A DNA stretch of 64,000 nucleotides from Eriocheir sinensis (GCF_024679095.1 NW_026111819.1:186001-250000); one strand, 5' to 3'. Positions 14,771 through 34,145 are shown, counted from the first letter of the stretch. Notes: generated by a model not told the origin, from the letters alone. A program made the numbers and translations.

Positions 14771-15938
14771 CATACAAATTTATATTATTTTATTGGTATT
14801 TTGTTTATTTATTTTGATACGAATTGCATGATTATATGTGTATTTTGTACATATTTTTTTATACGTATTTACATTATTTAATGTGTATTTTGTTTATACA
14901 TTTTCATACAAATTTACGTTATTATATGTGTATTTGTATAAATATTTTGATACAAATTTACTTTATTTCATGTATTTTGTATATATATTTCAATTCAAAT
15001 TTAGCTTATTTTGTGTGTATTTTGTATATATTTTCATACAAATTTAATTACTTCTGTGTATTTTTGTATATAGTTTTAAATAAATTTACGTTATTTTATG
15101 TGTATTTTGTATATTTATATTTATACAAATACACATTCTTTTATTGGTATTTTGTTTATTTATTTTGATACGAATTTACATTATTTTATGTGTTTTTTTA
15201 TACATTTTTTTATACGTATTTACTTAATTTTATGTGTATTTTGTATATATATTTTTATAGAAATCTACGTTATTTTATGTGTATTCGTATATATATTTTG
15301 AAACAAATTTACATTGTTTTATATGTATTTTGCATATCTATTTCAATACAAATTTACCTTATTCTATGTGTTTTTTGTATATTTATTTTAATACAAATTA
15401 AATTTTTTGATGTGTATTTTGGTATATATATTTTTATAAATAAAAAAAATGCGTTATTTTATGGGTATTTTGCTTCTTTATTTTCATACAAATTTACATT
15501 ATTTTATTAATATTCTGTGTATTTATTTTGATACGATTTTACATTATTCTATTTGTGTTTTGTACATATTTTTTTTATACAAATTTACGTTATTTTAAGT
15601 GTATTTGTTTATGTATTTTCATTCAAATTTACATTATTTTATAAGAATTTTGTGTATGTATTTCAATACAAATTTACCTAATTTTATGTGTATTTTGTAT
15701 ATCTATTTTCATACAAATACACATTCTTTTATTGATATTTTGTTTATTTATTTTGACGCGAAGTATTAAGTGAATTTGTTATCATTTCATACAAATTTAC
15801 ATTATTTTATGTGTATTTTGTACATGTATTTAAATACAATTTTAACTAATTATATGTGTATTTTGTATATCTATTTTCATACAAATTCAAATTTATTTTT
15901 TTGTTTTTTTGTATATATTTTTATTCAAATTTTCGTAA
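14771..15938 (+). repeat. AT satellite block 8 (plus orientation)
   Basis: Very similar to 7176-7880 and 17367-18070. Landmark spacings measured here (ATG at 15188, 15232, 15277, 15323, 15366) give 44, 45, 46 and 43 bp. Contains the marker monomer at about 15449. A seam near 15765-15790 (GACGCGAAGTATTAAG) joins monomer variants that are not adjacent elsewhere, suggesting an internal deletion. Confidence 0.86.
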
Positions 15939-16998
15939 TATAAAAATATATATACCAAAATACACATAAAAAATTTAAATTTGCATTGAAATAAATATAC
16001 AAAATGCACATAAAATAAGGTAAAAGAGATATGCAAAAATACATATAAAACAATGTAAATTTGTTTCAAAATATATATACGAATACAAATAAAAAACGTA
16101 GATTTCTATAAAAATATATGTAAAAAATACACTTAAAATTAAGTGAATACGTATAAAAAAAATATATACAAAATACACATAAAATAATGTAAATTCGAAT
16201 TAAAATAAATAAACAAAATACCAATAAAAGAATGTGTATTTGGATAAATATAAATATACAAAATACACATACAAAATAAACATAAAATAAGGTAGTTTTG
16301 TAAAAAAATATATGTAGAAAATACACATAAAATAAAGTAAATTTATATAAAAATATATATACAAATACTCATAAAATACCATGGATTTGTACAAAAATAT
16401 ATATTCAAAATAAATATTAAATAATGTAAAAGCGTATAAAAATATATATACAAAGTACATATAAAATAATGTAAATTCGTATCAATATAAATCAACAAAA
16501 CACCAATAAAATAATATATATTTGAATGAAAATAAATTTACAAAATACACATAACATAACTAAAATTTGTATTTAAATATATACAAAAATACATAGAAAT
16601 AATTTGAGTTTGTATGAAAATAGATATACAAAATACACATAAAACTAGGTAAATTTCTTTTGAAATGTATATACAAAATACCCATAAAATATTGTAAATT
16701 TGTGTCAAAATATATAACCAAATACACATAAAATAACGTAAATTTGTATGAAAAATATATACAAAATATACATAGAATAATGTCAATTCGTATCAAAACG
16801 AATGAGCAGAATATCAATAAAATAATGTAAATTTGTATGAAAATAAAGATGCAAAATACCCAAAAAATATAGCATATGTTTATAAAAATACAGATACAAA
16901 AATACACATCGAATAATTAAATTTGTATTAAAATTAATACACAAAATGCGTATATAATAAGGTAAATTTGTTTTGAAAAAATATGCAACATACACGTT
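15939..16998 (-). repeat. AT satellite block 9 (minus orientation)
   Basis: Starts abruptly after TTTTCGTAATATAAAAATA. It carries the unexpanded form of the TA locus (ATATATATTTG, about 16514-16524). Its right part (16727-16998) is the first copy of a 367-bp tandem duplication and ends at the GCAACATACACGTTTAC switch. Confidence 0.85.
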
Positions 16999-17093
16999 TA
17001 CACATAAAAATTTATATTATTTTATTGGTATTTTGTTTATTTATTTTGATACGAATTACATGATTATATGTGTATTTTGTACATATTTTTAAA
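16999..17093 (+). repeat. AT satellite block 10 (plus orientation, ~95 bp)
   Basis: A very short plus block, about two monomers, created by the 367-bp tandem duplication. It ends at ACATATTTTTAAACATAAAA, where the second copy begins. Confidence 0.82.
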
Positions 17094-17366
17094 CATAAAA
17101 TAACGTAAATTTGTATGAAAAATATATACAAAATACACATAAAATAATGTCAATTCGTATCAAAATGAATGAGCAGAATATCAATAAAATAATGTAAATT
17201 TGTATGAAAATAAAGATGCAAAATACCCAAAAAATAAGGCATATGTTTATAAAAATACAGATACAAAAATACACATCGAATAATTAAATTTGTATTAAAA
17301 TTAATATACAAAATGCGTATATAATAAGGTAAATTTGTATTGAAAAAATATGCAACATACACGTTT
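17094..17366 (-). repeat. AT satellite block 11 (minus orientation)
   Basis: Second copy of the minus part of the 367-bp tandem duplication, ending in ATGCAACATACACGTTTAC at the divergent switch. Confidence 0.85.
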
Positions 17367-18813
17367 ACTCATACAAATTTATATTATTTTATTGGTATTT
17401 TGTTTATTTATTTTGATACGAATTACATGATTATATGTGTATTTTGTACATATTTTTTATACGTATTTACATTATTTAATGTGTATTTTGTTTATATATT
17501 TTCATACAAATTTACGTTATTATATGTGTATTTGTATAAATATTTTGATACAAATTTACTTTATTTCATGTATTTTGTATATATATTTCAATTCAAATTT
17601 AGCTTATTTCGTGTGAATTTTGTATATATTTTCATACAAATTTAATTACATCTGTGTATTTTTGTATATAGTTTTATATAAATTTACGTTATTTTATGTG
17701 TATTTTGTATATTTATATTCATAGAAATACACATTCTTTTATTGGTATTTTGTTTATTTATTTTGATACGAATTTACATTATTTTATGTGTATTTTGTAT
17801 ACATTTTTTTATACGTATTTACTTCATTTTATGTGTATTTTGTATATATATTTATATAGAAATCTACGTTATTTTATGTGTATTCGTATATATATTTTGA
17901 AACAAATTTACATTGTTTTATATGTATTTTGCATATCTATTTCAATACAAATTTACCTTATTGTATGTGTTTTTTGTATATTTATTTTAATACAAATTTA
18001 ATTTTTTATGTGTATTTTGGTATATATATTTTTATAAATAAAAAAATGCGTTATTTTATGGGTATTTTGCTTCTTTATTTTCATACAAATTTACATTATA
18101 TTATTAATATTCTGTGTATTTATTTTGATACGATTTTACATTATTCTATTTGTGTTTTGTACATATTTTTTTTATACAAATTTACGTTATTTTAAGTGTA
18201 TTTGTTTATGTATTTTCATTCAAATTTACATTATTTTATATGTATTTTGTGTATGTATTTCAATACAAATTTACCTAATTTTATGTGTATTTTGTATATT
18301 TATTTCCATACAAATTTAAAATATTTTTGTGTATTTTTGTAAATAGTTTGATACAAATTTAGGTTATTTTATTTGTATTTTGTATATCTATTTTCATACA
18401 AATACACATTCTTTTATTGATATTTTGTTTATTTATTCTGACGCGAATTTCCATAATTTAATGTGTATTTTGTATATATATTTTTATACGTATTTACATC
18501 ATTTCATGTGTATTTTGTATAGTTTTAAACAAATTTATATAATTTAATGTGTATTTTGTATATATATATTTATACAAATACACATTCTTTTATTGGTATT
18601 TTGTTTATTTATTTTGATACTAATTTACATTATTTTATGTGTATTTTGTATACATTTTTGATACGTATTTACTTAATTTTATGTGTATTTTGTATATATA
18701 TTTTTATAGAAATCTACCTTATTTCATGTGTATTTACATATATATTTTGAAACAAATTTACATTGTTTATATGTATTTTGCATACCTATTTTTGTGTATT
18801 TATTTATTTTTGC
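17367..18813 (+). repeat. AT satellite block 12 (plus orientation)
   Basis: The left 700 bp is paralogous to 7176-7880 and 14771-15475. Marker monomer ATGCGTTATTTTATGGG is at about 18046. Ends near TTTTTGCTATACATAGAATAATG, a switch also seen with the opposite order near 23940-23950 (CTATGTATAACAAAAATAAA), so the two are reverse-complement junctions. Confidence 0.86.
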
Positions 18814-19767
18814 TATACATAGAATAATGTAAAATCGTATCAAAATAAGTACACAGAATATCAATAAAATAATTTAAATTTGTATGAAAATAAAGATGCA
18901 AAATACCCATAAGATAAAGCATATTTTTTTTTTTAAATACATATACAAAAATACACATAGAATAATTAAATTTGTATTAAAATTAATATACAAAATGCAC
19001 ACATGCAATAAGGTAAATTTGTATTGAAAAAAAAAGCAAAATACAAATAAAACAGTGTAAATTTGTTTCAAAATATATATACGAATACACATAAAATAAC
19101 GTAGATTTCTATAGAGATATATATACAAAATACACATGAAATTATGTAAATACGTATAAAAATATATATATAGAATACATATTAAGTAATGTAAATTCGT
19201 GACAAAATAAATAAAGAAAATATCATGAAAAGAATGTGTATTTGTATGAAAATAAATAATAGATAATAAATTTGTATGTAATATATATGCAAGATACATT
19301 TAAATAATGTATATATGTATAAAAAAAATATATATATACAAAAAACAAATAGAATAATGTAAAATCGTATCAAAATAAATACACCGAATATTAATAAAAT
19401 AATGTAAATTTGTATGAAAATAAAGATGCAAAATTCCCATCAAATAGCGCATTTCTTATAAAAATATATATACCAAAATACACATAAAATATTTAAATTT
19501 GTATTGAAAAAAATATACAAAATGCACATACAATAAGGTAAACTTCTATTGAAAGAAATATGCAAAAACACTTATAAAACAATGTAAATTTGTTTCAAAA
19601 TATATATACGAATACACATAAAATAAAGTAGATTTCTATAAAAATATATATACAAAATACACATAAAATTAAGTAAATACGTATAAAAAAATGTAAACAA
19701 AATACACATAAAATAATGTAAATTCGAAACAAAAAAAATAAACAAAATACCAATAAAAGAATGTATA
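18814..19767 (-). repeat. AT satellite block 13 (minus orientation)
   Basis: Contains one type II marker (CCCATCAAATAGCGC near 19437-19451), the same variant as at about 42023. Ends at AATGTATATCTATTTATTTT, where T-rich monomers resume on the plus strand. Confidence 0.85.
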
Positions 19768-20817
19768 TCTATTTATTTTAATACAAAATCAAATATTTCA
19801 AGTTTTTTCGTATATATATTTTTATAAAAAATGCGTTATTTTATGGGTATTTTGCATATTAATTTTCATACAAATTTACATTATTTTACTAATATTTTCT
19901 GTATTTATTTTGATACCATTTTACATTATTTTATTTATGTTTTGTATATATTTTTTTTATACATATTTACATTATTTAATGTGTTTTTTGTAGATATATT
20001 TGATACATATTTACGTTATTTTAAGTTATTTTATGTGTATTTGTTTATATATTTTGACACAAATTTACAATATTTTATGGGTATTTTGTATATATATTTC
20101 AAAAGAAATTTACCTAGTTTTATATGTATTTTGAATATCTATTTTCATACAAACTCAAATTATTTTGATGTATTTTTGTATATATTTCAATACAAATTTT
20201 AGTTATGTAATGTGTATTTTGTAAATCTATTTTCATTCAAATAAATATTATTTTATTGGTATTTTGTTGATTTATATTGATACGATTTAACATTATTTTA
20301 TATGTACTTTGTATATATATTTTTATACGCATTTACATTATTTAAAATTTATTTTGAATATATAATTTTATACAAATTCATGGAATTTTATGTGTATTTG
20401 TATATATATTTTCATATAAGTTTACATTATTTTATGTGTATTTTGTACATATATTTCATTACAAATTTACCTTATTTTATGTTTATTTTGTATGTGTATT
20501 TTGTACATTTATATTTATACAAATACACATTCTTTTATTGGTATTTTGTTTATTTATTTTGTTTCGAGTTTATATAATTTTATGTGTATTTTGTTTACAT
20601 TTTTTTAAACGTATTTACTTAATTTTATGTGTATTTTGTATATATATATTTTTATAGAAATCTACGTTATTTTATGTGTATTCGTATATATATTTTGAAA
20701 CAAATTTACATTGTTTTATATGTATTTTTGCATATGTCTTTTAATAGAAGTTTACCTTATTGTATGTGCATTTTGTATATTTATTTCAATACAAATTTAA
20801 ATATTTTAAGTGTATAC
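19768..20817 (+). repeat. AT satellite block 14 (plus orientation)
   Basis: Begins with reversed counterparts of the segment at 10690 (AAATCAAATATTTCAAG) and holds a marker monomer at about 19831. The 20040-20560 part is the reverse-complement counterpart of 16260-16720. Ends at GTATACATGTACAAAAAC, a short palindromic join. Confidence 0.85.
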
Positions 20818-23006
20818 ATGTACAAAAACTACATATAATAATGTAGATTTGTATGAAATGAAAACAAATACATTTTATATAAAATATATATACAAAATAC
20901 ACATAGAATAATGTAAAATCATATTAAAATAAATACACAGAATATCAATAAAATAATGTAAATTTGTATGAAAATAAAGATGCAAAAAATACATATACAA
21001 AAATACACATTGATTAATCAAATTTGTATTAAAATTAATATACAAAATGCACATACAATAAGGTAAATTTGTATTGAAAAAATATGCAAAATACACATAA
21101 AACAATGTAAATTTGTTTCAAAATATATTTACGAATACACATAAGATAACGCAGATTTCTATAGAAATATATATACAAAATACACTTGAAATAATGTAAA
21201 TACGTATAAAAATATATATACAAAATACACATTAAATAATGTTAATTCGTGTCAAAATAAATAAACAAAATATCATGAAAAGAATGTGTATTTGTATGAA
21301 AATAGATATACAAAATACACATAAAATAACCTAAATTTGTATAAAACTATAAACAAAAATACACAAAAATAATTTAAACTTGTATGAAAATAAATATACA
21401 AAATACATATAAAATTAGGTAAATTTGTATTGAAATACATATACAAAATACACATAAAATAATGTAAATTTGAATGAAAATATTTAAACATATAGACTTA
21501 AAATAACGTAAATTTGTATCAAATATATATACAAAAAACACATTAAATAATGTAAATATGTATAAAAAAATATATACTAAACACAAATAAAATAATGTAA
21601 AATCGTATCAAAATAAATACAGAAAATATTAATAAAATAATGTAAATTTGAATGAAAATTAAGATGCAAAATACCCATAAAATAACGCATTTTTTATAAA
21701 ATTATATATACGAAAAAACATAAAATATTTGATTTTGTATAAAATAAATAGATATACAAAATACACATAAAATAAGCTAAATTAAATGAAAAATATATAC
21801 AAAATACACATAGAATAATGTAAAATCGTATCAAAATAAATACACAGAATATCAATAAAATAATGTAATTTTGTATGAAAATAAAGATGCAAAATACCCA
21901 TAAAATAAAGCATATTTTTAAAAAAATACATATACAAAAATACACATAGAATAATTAAATTTGTATTAAAATTAATATACAAAATGCACGTACAATAAGG
22001 TAAATTTGTATTGAAAAATATACAAAATGCACATTAAAGCGTAAATTTGTTTCAAAATCTATATACGAATACACATAAAATAACGTAGATTTCTATAGAA
22101 ATATATATACAAAATACACATGAAAAGATGTAAATACGTATAAAAATATATATATACAAAATACACATTAAATAATTTAAATTCTCATCAAAATAAATAA
22201 ACAAAATATCAATAAAAGAATGTGTATTTGTATGAAAATAGATATACAAAATACTCATAAAATAACCTACGTTTGTATAAAACTATATACAAAAATACAC
22301 AAAAATAATTTAAATTTGTATGAAAATAAATATACAAAATACACATAAAATTAGGTAAATTTGTATTGAAATACATATACAAAATACACATAAAATAATG
22401 GAAATTTGAATGAAAATATATAAACATATACACTTAAAATAACGTAAATTTGTATGAAATATATATACAAAATCAAATTAAATAATGTAAATATGTATAA
22501 AAAAAATATATACAAAACACAAATAGAATAATGTAAAATCGTATCAACATAAATACACAGAATATTAATTAAATAATGTAAATTTGTATGAAAATAAAGA
22601 TGCAAAATAGCCATAAAATAACGCATTTTTTATAAAAATATATATACCAAAATACACATAAAATATTAAAATTTGTATTAAAATAAATATAAAAAATGCA
22701 TATACTGTAAGGTAAATTTGTATTGAAATAGATATGCAAAATACATATAAAACAATGTAAATTTGTTTCAAAATATATATACGAATACACATAAAATAAC
22801 GTTGATTTCTATAAAAATATATACAAAATACACATAAAATGAAGTAAATACGTATTAAAAAATGAATACAAAATACACATAAAAATCGTATCAAAATAAA
22901 TAAACAAAATACCAGTAAAAGAATGTGTATTTGTATAAATATAAATATACAAAATACACATAAAATATCGTAAATTTGTATAAAACTATATACAAAAATA
23001 CACAGA
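20818..23006 (-). repeat. AT satellite block 15 (minus orientation)
   Basis: 20990-21760 parallels 10030-10750 and 50810-51530. The right end (22970-23005) stops within a monomer at ACACAGAACAAATACACATTC, where the opposite orientation begins without any spacer. Confidence 0.86.
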
Positions 23007-23948
23007 ACAAATACACATTCTTTTATTGGTATTTTGTTTATTTTTTTTGTTTCGAGTTTATATTATTTTATGTGTATTATTATACGTATTTACTTAATTT
23101 TATGTGTATTTTGTATATATATTTTTATAGAAATCTACGTTATTTTATGTGTATTCGTATATATATTTTGAAACAAATTTACAATTTTTTATATGTATTT
23201 TTGCATATCTCTTTCAACAGAAGTTTACCTTATTGTATCTGCATTTTGTATATTTATTTCAATACAAATTTAAAAATTTTATGTGTATTTTGGTATATAT
23301 ATTTTTATAAGTAATGCGCTATTTGATGGGAATTTTGCATCTTTATTTTCATACAAATTTACATTATTTTATTTATATTCGGTGTATTTATTTTGATACG
23401 ATTTTACATTATTCTATTTGTTTTTTGTATATATTTTTTTATGCATATTTACATTATTTAATGTGTATCTTGCATATATATTACAAACAAATTTATTATC
23501 TATTATTTATTTTCATACAAATACACATTCTTTTCATGATATTTTGTTTACTTATTTTGTCACGAATTTACATTACTTAATATGTATTTTATATATATAT
23601 TTTTATACGTATTTACATAATTTCATGTGTATTTTGCATATATATTTCTATAGAAATCTACGTTATTTTATGTGTATTCGTATATATATTTTGAAACAAA
23701 TTTACAGTTTTATTTGTATTTTGCGTTTTTTTTTCAATACAAATTTACCTTATTGTATGTGTGCATTTTGTATATTCATTTTAATACAAATTTGATTATT
23801 CTATGTGTATTTTTGTATATGTATTTTTTTAAAAAAAAATATGCTTTATCTTATGGGTATTTTGCATCTTTATTTTCATACAAATTTAAATTACTTTATT
23901 GATATTCTGTGTACCTATTTTGATACGATTTTACATTATTCTATGTAT
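23007..23948 (+). repeat. AT satellite block 16 (plus orientation)
   Basis: Contains the type II marker on the plus strand at about 23314 (AATGCGCTATTTGATGG) and resembles 25640-26060 in variant order. Ends at CTATGTATAACAAAAATAAA, the reverse complement of the switch near 18813. Confidence 0.85.
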
Positions 23949-24314
23949 AACAAAAATAAATTCAGAATACACAAAAATAGATATGCAAAATACATATAAA
24001 CAAAGTAAATTTGTTTCAAAATATATATGTGAATACACATGAAATAAGGTAGATTTCTAGAAAAATATATATACAAAATACACATAAAATTAAGTAAATA
24101 CGTATAAAAAATGTATACAAAATACATATAAAATAATGTAAATTAGTATCAAAATAAATAAACAAAATACCAATAAAAGAATGTGTATTTGTATAAATAT
24201 ATATACACAAAATACACATTAAATAATATAAATTTGTTTAAAACTATACAAAATACACATGAAATTATGTAAATTCGTATAAAAATATATATACAAAATA
24301 CACATTAAATAATG
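23949..24314 (-). repeat. AT satellite block 17 (minus orientation, ~365 bp)
   Basis: A short minus block that is the reverse-complement counterpart of 18460-18810, with the same rare variants (GAAATAAGGTAGATTTC and its complement). Ends at ATTAAATAATGTATTTTGAAAC. Confidence 0.85.
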
Positions 24315-28678
<4,364 letters not shown>

Positions 28679-28889
28679 AAAGTGTATTTTGTATATATAT
28701 TTTTATAGAAATCTACGTTTTTTTATTTGTATTCGTATATATATTTTGAAACAAATTTACATTGTTTTATATGTATTTTTGCATATCTCTTTCAATACAA
28801 ATTTACCTTATTGTATGTGCATTTTGTATATTTATTTCAATGCAAATTTAAATATTTTATGTGTATTTTGGTATATATATTTTTATAAG
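28679..28889 (+). repeat. AT satellite block 20 (plus orientation, ~210 bp)
   Basis: About five monomers in plus orientation between two minus blocks. It matches 23110-23310 (ATAGAAATCTACG through TATATTTTTATAAG). It ends at TTTTTATAAGATTACGAAAAT, within a marker monomer. Confidence 0.84.
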
Positions 28890-30001
28890 ATTACGAAAAT
28901 TTGAATAAAAATATATACAAAAAAACAAATAAATAAATTTCAATTTTGTATGAAAATAGATATACAAAATACACATATAATTAGTTAAATTTGTATTTAA
29001 ATACATGCACAAAATACACATAAAATAATGTAAATTTGTATGAAATGAAAATAAATTCACATAAAATTCGCGTCAAAATAAATAAACAAAATATCAATAA
29101 AAGAATGTGTATTTGTATGAAAATAGATATAAAAAATACACATAAAATAACCTAAATTTGTATCAAACTATATACAAAAATACACAAAAATATTTTAAAT
29201 TTGTATGAAAATAAATATACAAAATACTCATAAAATTAGGTAAATTTGTATTGAAATAAATACACAAAATACACATAAAATAATGTAAATTTGAATGAAA
29301 ATACATTAACAAATACACTTAAAAAAACATAAATTTGTATAAAAAAAATATGTACTAATCACAAATAGAATAATGTAAAATCGTATCAAAATAAATACAC
29401 AGAATATTAATAAAATAATGTAAATTTGTATAAAAATAAAGAAGCAAAATACCCATAAAATAACGCATTTTTTTTATAAAAATATATATACCAAAATACA
29501 CATAAAAAAATTAAATTTGTATTAAAATAAATATACAAAAAACACATACAATAAGGTAAATTTGTATTGAAATAGATATGCAAAATACATATAAAACAAT
29601 GTAAAATTGTTTCAAAATATATATACGAATATACATAAAATAACGTAGATTTCTATAAAAATATATATACAAAATACACATAAAATGAAGTAAATACGTA
29701 TAAAAAAATGTATACAAAAAACACATAAAATAATGTAAATTCGTATCAAAATAAATAAACAAAATACCAATAAAAGAATGTGTATTTGTATAAATATAAA
29801 TCTACAAAATACACATAAAATTACGTAAATTTATATAAAACTATATACAAAAATACACAGAAGTAATTAAATTCGTATAAAAATAGATATACAAAATACA
29901 CATAAAATAAGCTAAATTTGAATTGAAATGTATATACAAAATACATAAAATAATGTAGATTTGTATCAAAATATTTTTAAAAATACATATAATAACGAAA
30001 A
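28890..30001 (-). repeat. AT satellite block 21 (minus orientation)
   Basis: Begins like 13075-13215 (ATTACGAAAATTTGAATAAA), then joins a different set of variants near 29060 (CATAAAATTCGCGTC), so the block is itself composite. Ends at ATAACGAAAATTTTGATACG. Confidence 0.85.
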
Positions 30002-31728
30002 TTTTGATACGATTTTACATTATTCTATTTGTGTTTTGTATATATTTTTTTATTCATATTTACATTATTTAATGTGTATTTTGTATATATATTTCATACA
30101 AATTTACGTTATTATATGTGTATTTGTTTATATATTTTCTTTCAAATTTACATTATTTTATGTGTATTTTGTATATGTATTTCAATACAAATTAACCTAA
30201 TTTTATGTGTATTTTCTATATTTCTTTTCATACAAATTTAAATTATTTTTGTGTATTTTTGTATATAGTTTTATACAAATTTAGGTTATTTTATGTACGC
30301 ATTTACATTATTTAATGTGTGTTTTGTATATATATTTTTATCCATAGTTACTTTATTTTACGCTCATTTTTGGACATATATTTTTATAGAAATTAGCGTT
30401 ATTTTATATGTATTTGTATATGTTTTCTCATACAAATTTACATTATTTTATTGATATTTTGTTTATTTAGTTTGATACGAATTAAATGATTATATGTGTA
30501 TTTTGTACATATTTTTTATACGTATTTACATTACTTAATGTGTATTTTGTATTTACGTTATTTTAAGTGTATTTGTTTATGTATTTTCATTCAAATTTAC
30601 AGTATTTTATGTGTATTTTGTATATGTATTTCAATAAAAATTTACCTAATTTTAAGTGTATTTTGTATATTTATTTTCATACAAATTTAAATTATTTTTG
30701 TGTATTTTTTATATAGTTTTATACAAATTTATGTTATCTTATGTGTATTTTGTATATTTATTTTCATACAAATACACATTCTTTTATTGACATTTTGTTT
30801 ATTTATTTTGACGTGAATCTACATTATTTAATGTGTATTTTGTATATATATTTTTATACATAATTTCATCCTTTCATGTGTATTTTGTATATTTATAAAA
30901 AATGCGTTATTTTATGGGTATTTTGCATCTTTATTTTCATACAAATTTACATTATTTTATTTACATTCTGTGTATTTATTTTAATACGATTTTACATTAT
31001 TCTATTTGTGTTTTGTATATGTATTTTTTATACATATTTACATTATTTAATGAGTATTTTTTTATATATATTTTATACAAATTTATGTTAATTTAAGTGT
31101 ATCTGTTTATATATTTTCATTCAAATTTACATTATTTTATGTGTATTTTGTATATGTATTTCTTTACAAATTTACCTAATTTTATGTGTATTTTGTATAT
31201 TTATTTTCATACAAATTTAACTTATGTTTGTGTATTTTTATATATAGTTTTATACAAATTTACGTTATTTTATGTGTATTTTGTATATGTATTTTCATAC
31301 AAATACACATTCTTTTATTGATATTTTAACTATTTATTTTGACTCGAATTTACATTATTTAATGTGTATTTTGTATATATATTTTTATACGTATTTACAA
31401 CATTTCATGTGTATTTTGTATATATATTTCTATAGAAATCTACGTTATTTTATGTGTATTCGTATATATATTTTGAAACAAATCTACATTATTTTATGTG
31501 TATTTTGTATATATATTTCATTATAAATTTGCCTTATTTTAAGTTTATTTTTATATCTATTTTCATTCAAATTCAAATCATTTTATGTGTATATATTTAT
31601 TTTTATTTACGTTATTTTGTGTATTTTCTATATATATTTTCATTCAAAATTACATTATTTTATCGGTATTTTGTTGATTTATTTCGATACGAATTTAGAT
31701 TATTTCATGTGTATTTTCTATACATATA
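30002..31728 (+). repeat. AT satellite block 22 (plus orientation)
   Basis: 30002-30480 is the reverse-complement counterpart of 2640-3120. 31060-31728 parallels 36390-37064 and 54290-54958. Marker monomer at about 30901. Ends at the convergent switch CTATACATATACATATAG. Confidence 0.86.
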
Positions 31729-34145
31729 CATATAGAGTAAATTTCTATGAAAATATATATTCAAAATACATATAAAATTATGTAAATAAGTATAAAAATA
31801 TATATATCAAATACACCTAAAAAAATGAAAATTCGTATGAAAATAAATAAATAAAATTCAATTAAAGGAACGTATATTTGTCGGAAAATAAATATACAAA
31901 ATACACATAAAATTACGAAAATTTGAATAAAAATATTTACAAAAATACACAAAATTAGTTTCAATTTGTATGAAAATAGATATACAAAATACACATATAA
32001 TTAGTTAAATTTGTATTTAAATACATGTACAAAATTCACATAAAATAATGTAAATTTGTATGAAATGAAAACAAATTCACATAAAATAACGTACATTGGT
32101 ATAAAATAGATATACAAAATATACATAGAATAATGTAAAATCGTATCAAAATAAATACACAGAATATCAATAAAATAATGTAATTTTGTATGAAAATAGA
32201 GATGCAGAATACCCATAAAATAAAGCACATTTTTATAAAAATACATATACAAAAATACACATAGAATAGCTAAATTTGTATTAAAATTAATATACAAAAT
32301 GCACGTTCAATAAGGTAAATTTGTATTGAAAAAATATGCAAAATGCACATAAAACAATGTATATTTGTTTCAAAATATATATACGAATACATATAAAATA
32401 ACGTATATTTCTATAGAAATATATATACAAAATTCACATGAAATGACGTAAATACGTATAAAAATATATATACACAATACACATTAAATTATGTAAATTC
32501 GCATCAAAATAAATAAACAAAATATCAATAAAAGAATGTGTATTTGTATGAAAATAGATATACAAAATACACATAAAATATTGTAAATTTGTATGAAAAT
32601 ATATAAAGAAATACACATAAGATAACGTAAATTTCCATAAAATATATGTACAAAATATACATTAAATAGTGTAAATATGTCTAAAAATATATATACAAAA
32701 TACACAGAATAACGTAAAATCGTATCAAAATAAATAAACAGACAATCAATAAAATAATGTAAATTTGTATGAAAATAAAGATGCAAAATACCCATATAAT
32801 AACACATATTTGTTTAAAAATATATATACAAAAATACACATAAAATAATTAAATTTGCATCAAAATAAATATACAAACGGCACATACGATAAAGAAAATT
32901 TGTATTGAAATAGATATGCGAAATACACATAAATAATGTAAATTTGTATCAAAATATATATACGAATACACATAAAATAGAGTAAATTTCTATGAAAATA
33001 TATATTCAAAATACATATAAAATTATGTAAATAAGTATAAAAATATATATATCACATACACCTAAAAAAAAAAAAAATTCGTATCAAAATAAATAAACAA
33101 AATTCCGATAAAAGAACGTATATTTGTAGGAAAATAAATATTCAAAATTCACATAAAATTACGAAAATTTGAATAAAAATATATACTAAAATACACAAAA
33201 CTAATTTCAATTTGTATGAAAATAGATATACATAATACACATATAATTAGTTAAATTTGTATTTAAATACATGTACAAAATACACATAAAATAATGTAAA
33301 TTTGTATGAAATGAAAACAAATTCACATAAAATTACGTTCATTTGTATGAAATATATATACAAAATATACATAGAATAATGTAAAATCGTATCAAAATAA
33401 ATACACAGAATATCAATAAAATAAGGTAAATTTGTATGAAAATAAAGATGCAAAATACCCATAAAATAAAGCATTTTTTTTATGAAAATACATATACAAA
33501 AAAACACATAGAATAATTAAATTTCTATTAAAATTAATATACAAAATGCACGTACAATAAGGGAAATTTATATTGAAAAAATATGCAAAATGCACATAAA
33601 ACAATGTATATTTGTTTCAAAATATATATACGAATACACATAAAATAACATATATTTCTATAGAAATATATATACAAAATACACATGAAATGACGTAAAT
33701 ACGTATAAAAATATATATACATAATACACATTAAATAATGTGAAATCGCGTCAAAATAAATAAACAAAATATCAATAAAAAATGTGTATTTGTATGAAAA
33801 TAGATATACAAAATACACATAAAATATTTTAAATTTATATAAAACTCTTTTTATTAAAATATATATACCAAAATAATAAAATATTTTAATTTGTCTTACA
33901 ATAAATATACAAAATGCACATACAATAAGGTAGAAATATATTGAAATATATATGCTAAATACATATAAAACAATGTAAATTTGCTTCAAAATATATATAC
34001 CAATACACATAAAATAACGTAGATTACTATAAAAATATATATACAAAATACACATTAATGAAGTAAATACGTATAAGAAAATGTATACAAAGTACACATA
34101 AAATAATTAAATTTGTGTTAAAATAAATATACAAAATACACATAC
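31729..34145 (-). repeat. AT satellite block 23 (minus orientation)
   Basis: 31729-32590 matches 37065-37925 at about 5.3 kb offset, and 32590-34140 matches 39405-40950 at about 6.8 kb offset. The second region therefore carries about 1.5 kb that is absent here, or it was lost here. Ends at ACACATACTGTGTATTTTG. Confidence 0.86.

Larger units (their letters stand above)
16727..17460. repeat. 367-bp tandem duplication that carries an orientation switch
   Basis: Copy 1 is 16727-17093 and copy 2 is 17094-17460; both begin CATAAAATAACGTAAATTTG and the starts are 367 bp apart. Each copy holds about 270 bp of minus-orientation satellite, the divergent switch (GCAACATACACGTTTAC), and about 90 bp of plus-orientation satellite. 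The tandem event therefore duplicated the inversion junction itself. Copies differ by only a few substitutions, such as ACGAATGAGC versus ATGAATGAGC. Confidence 0.85.
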
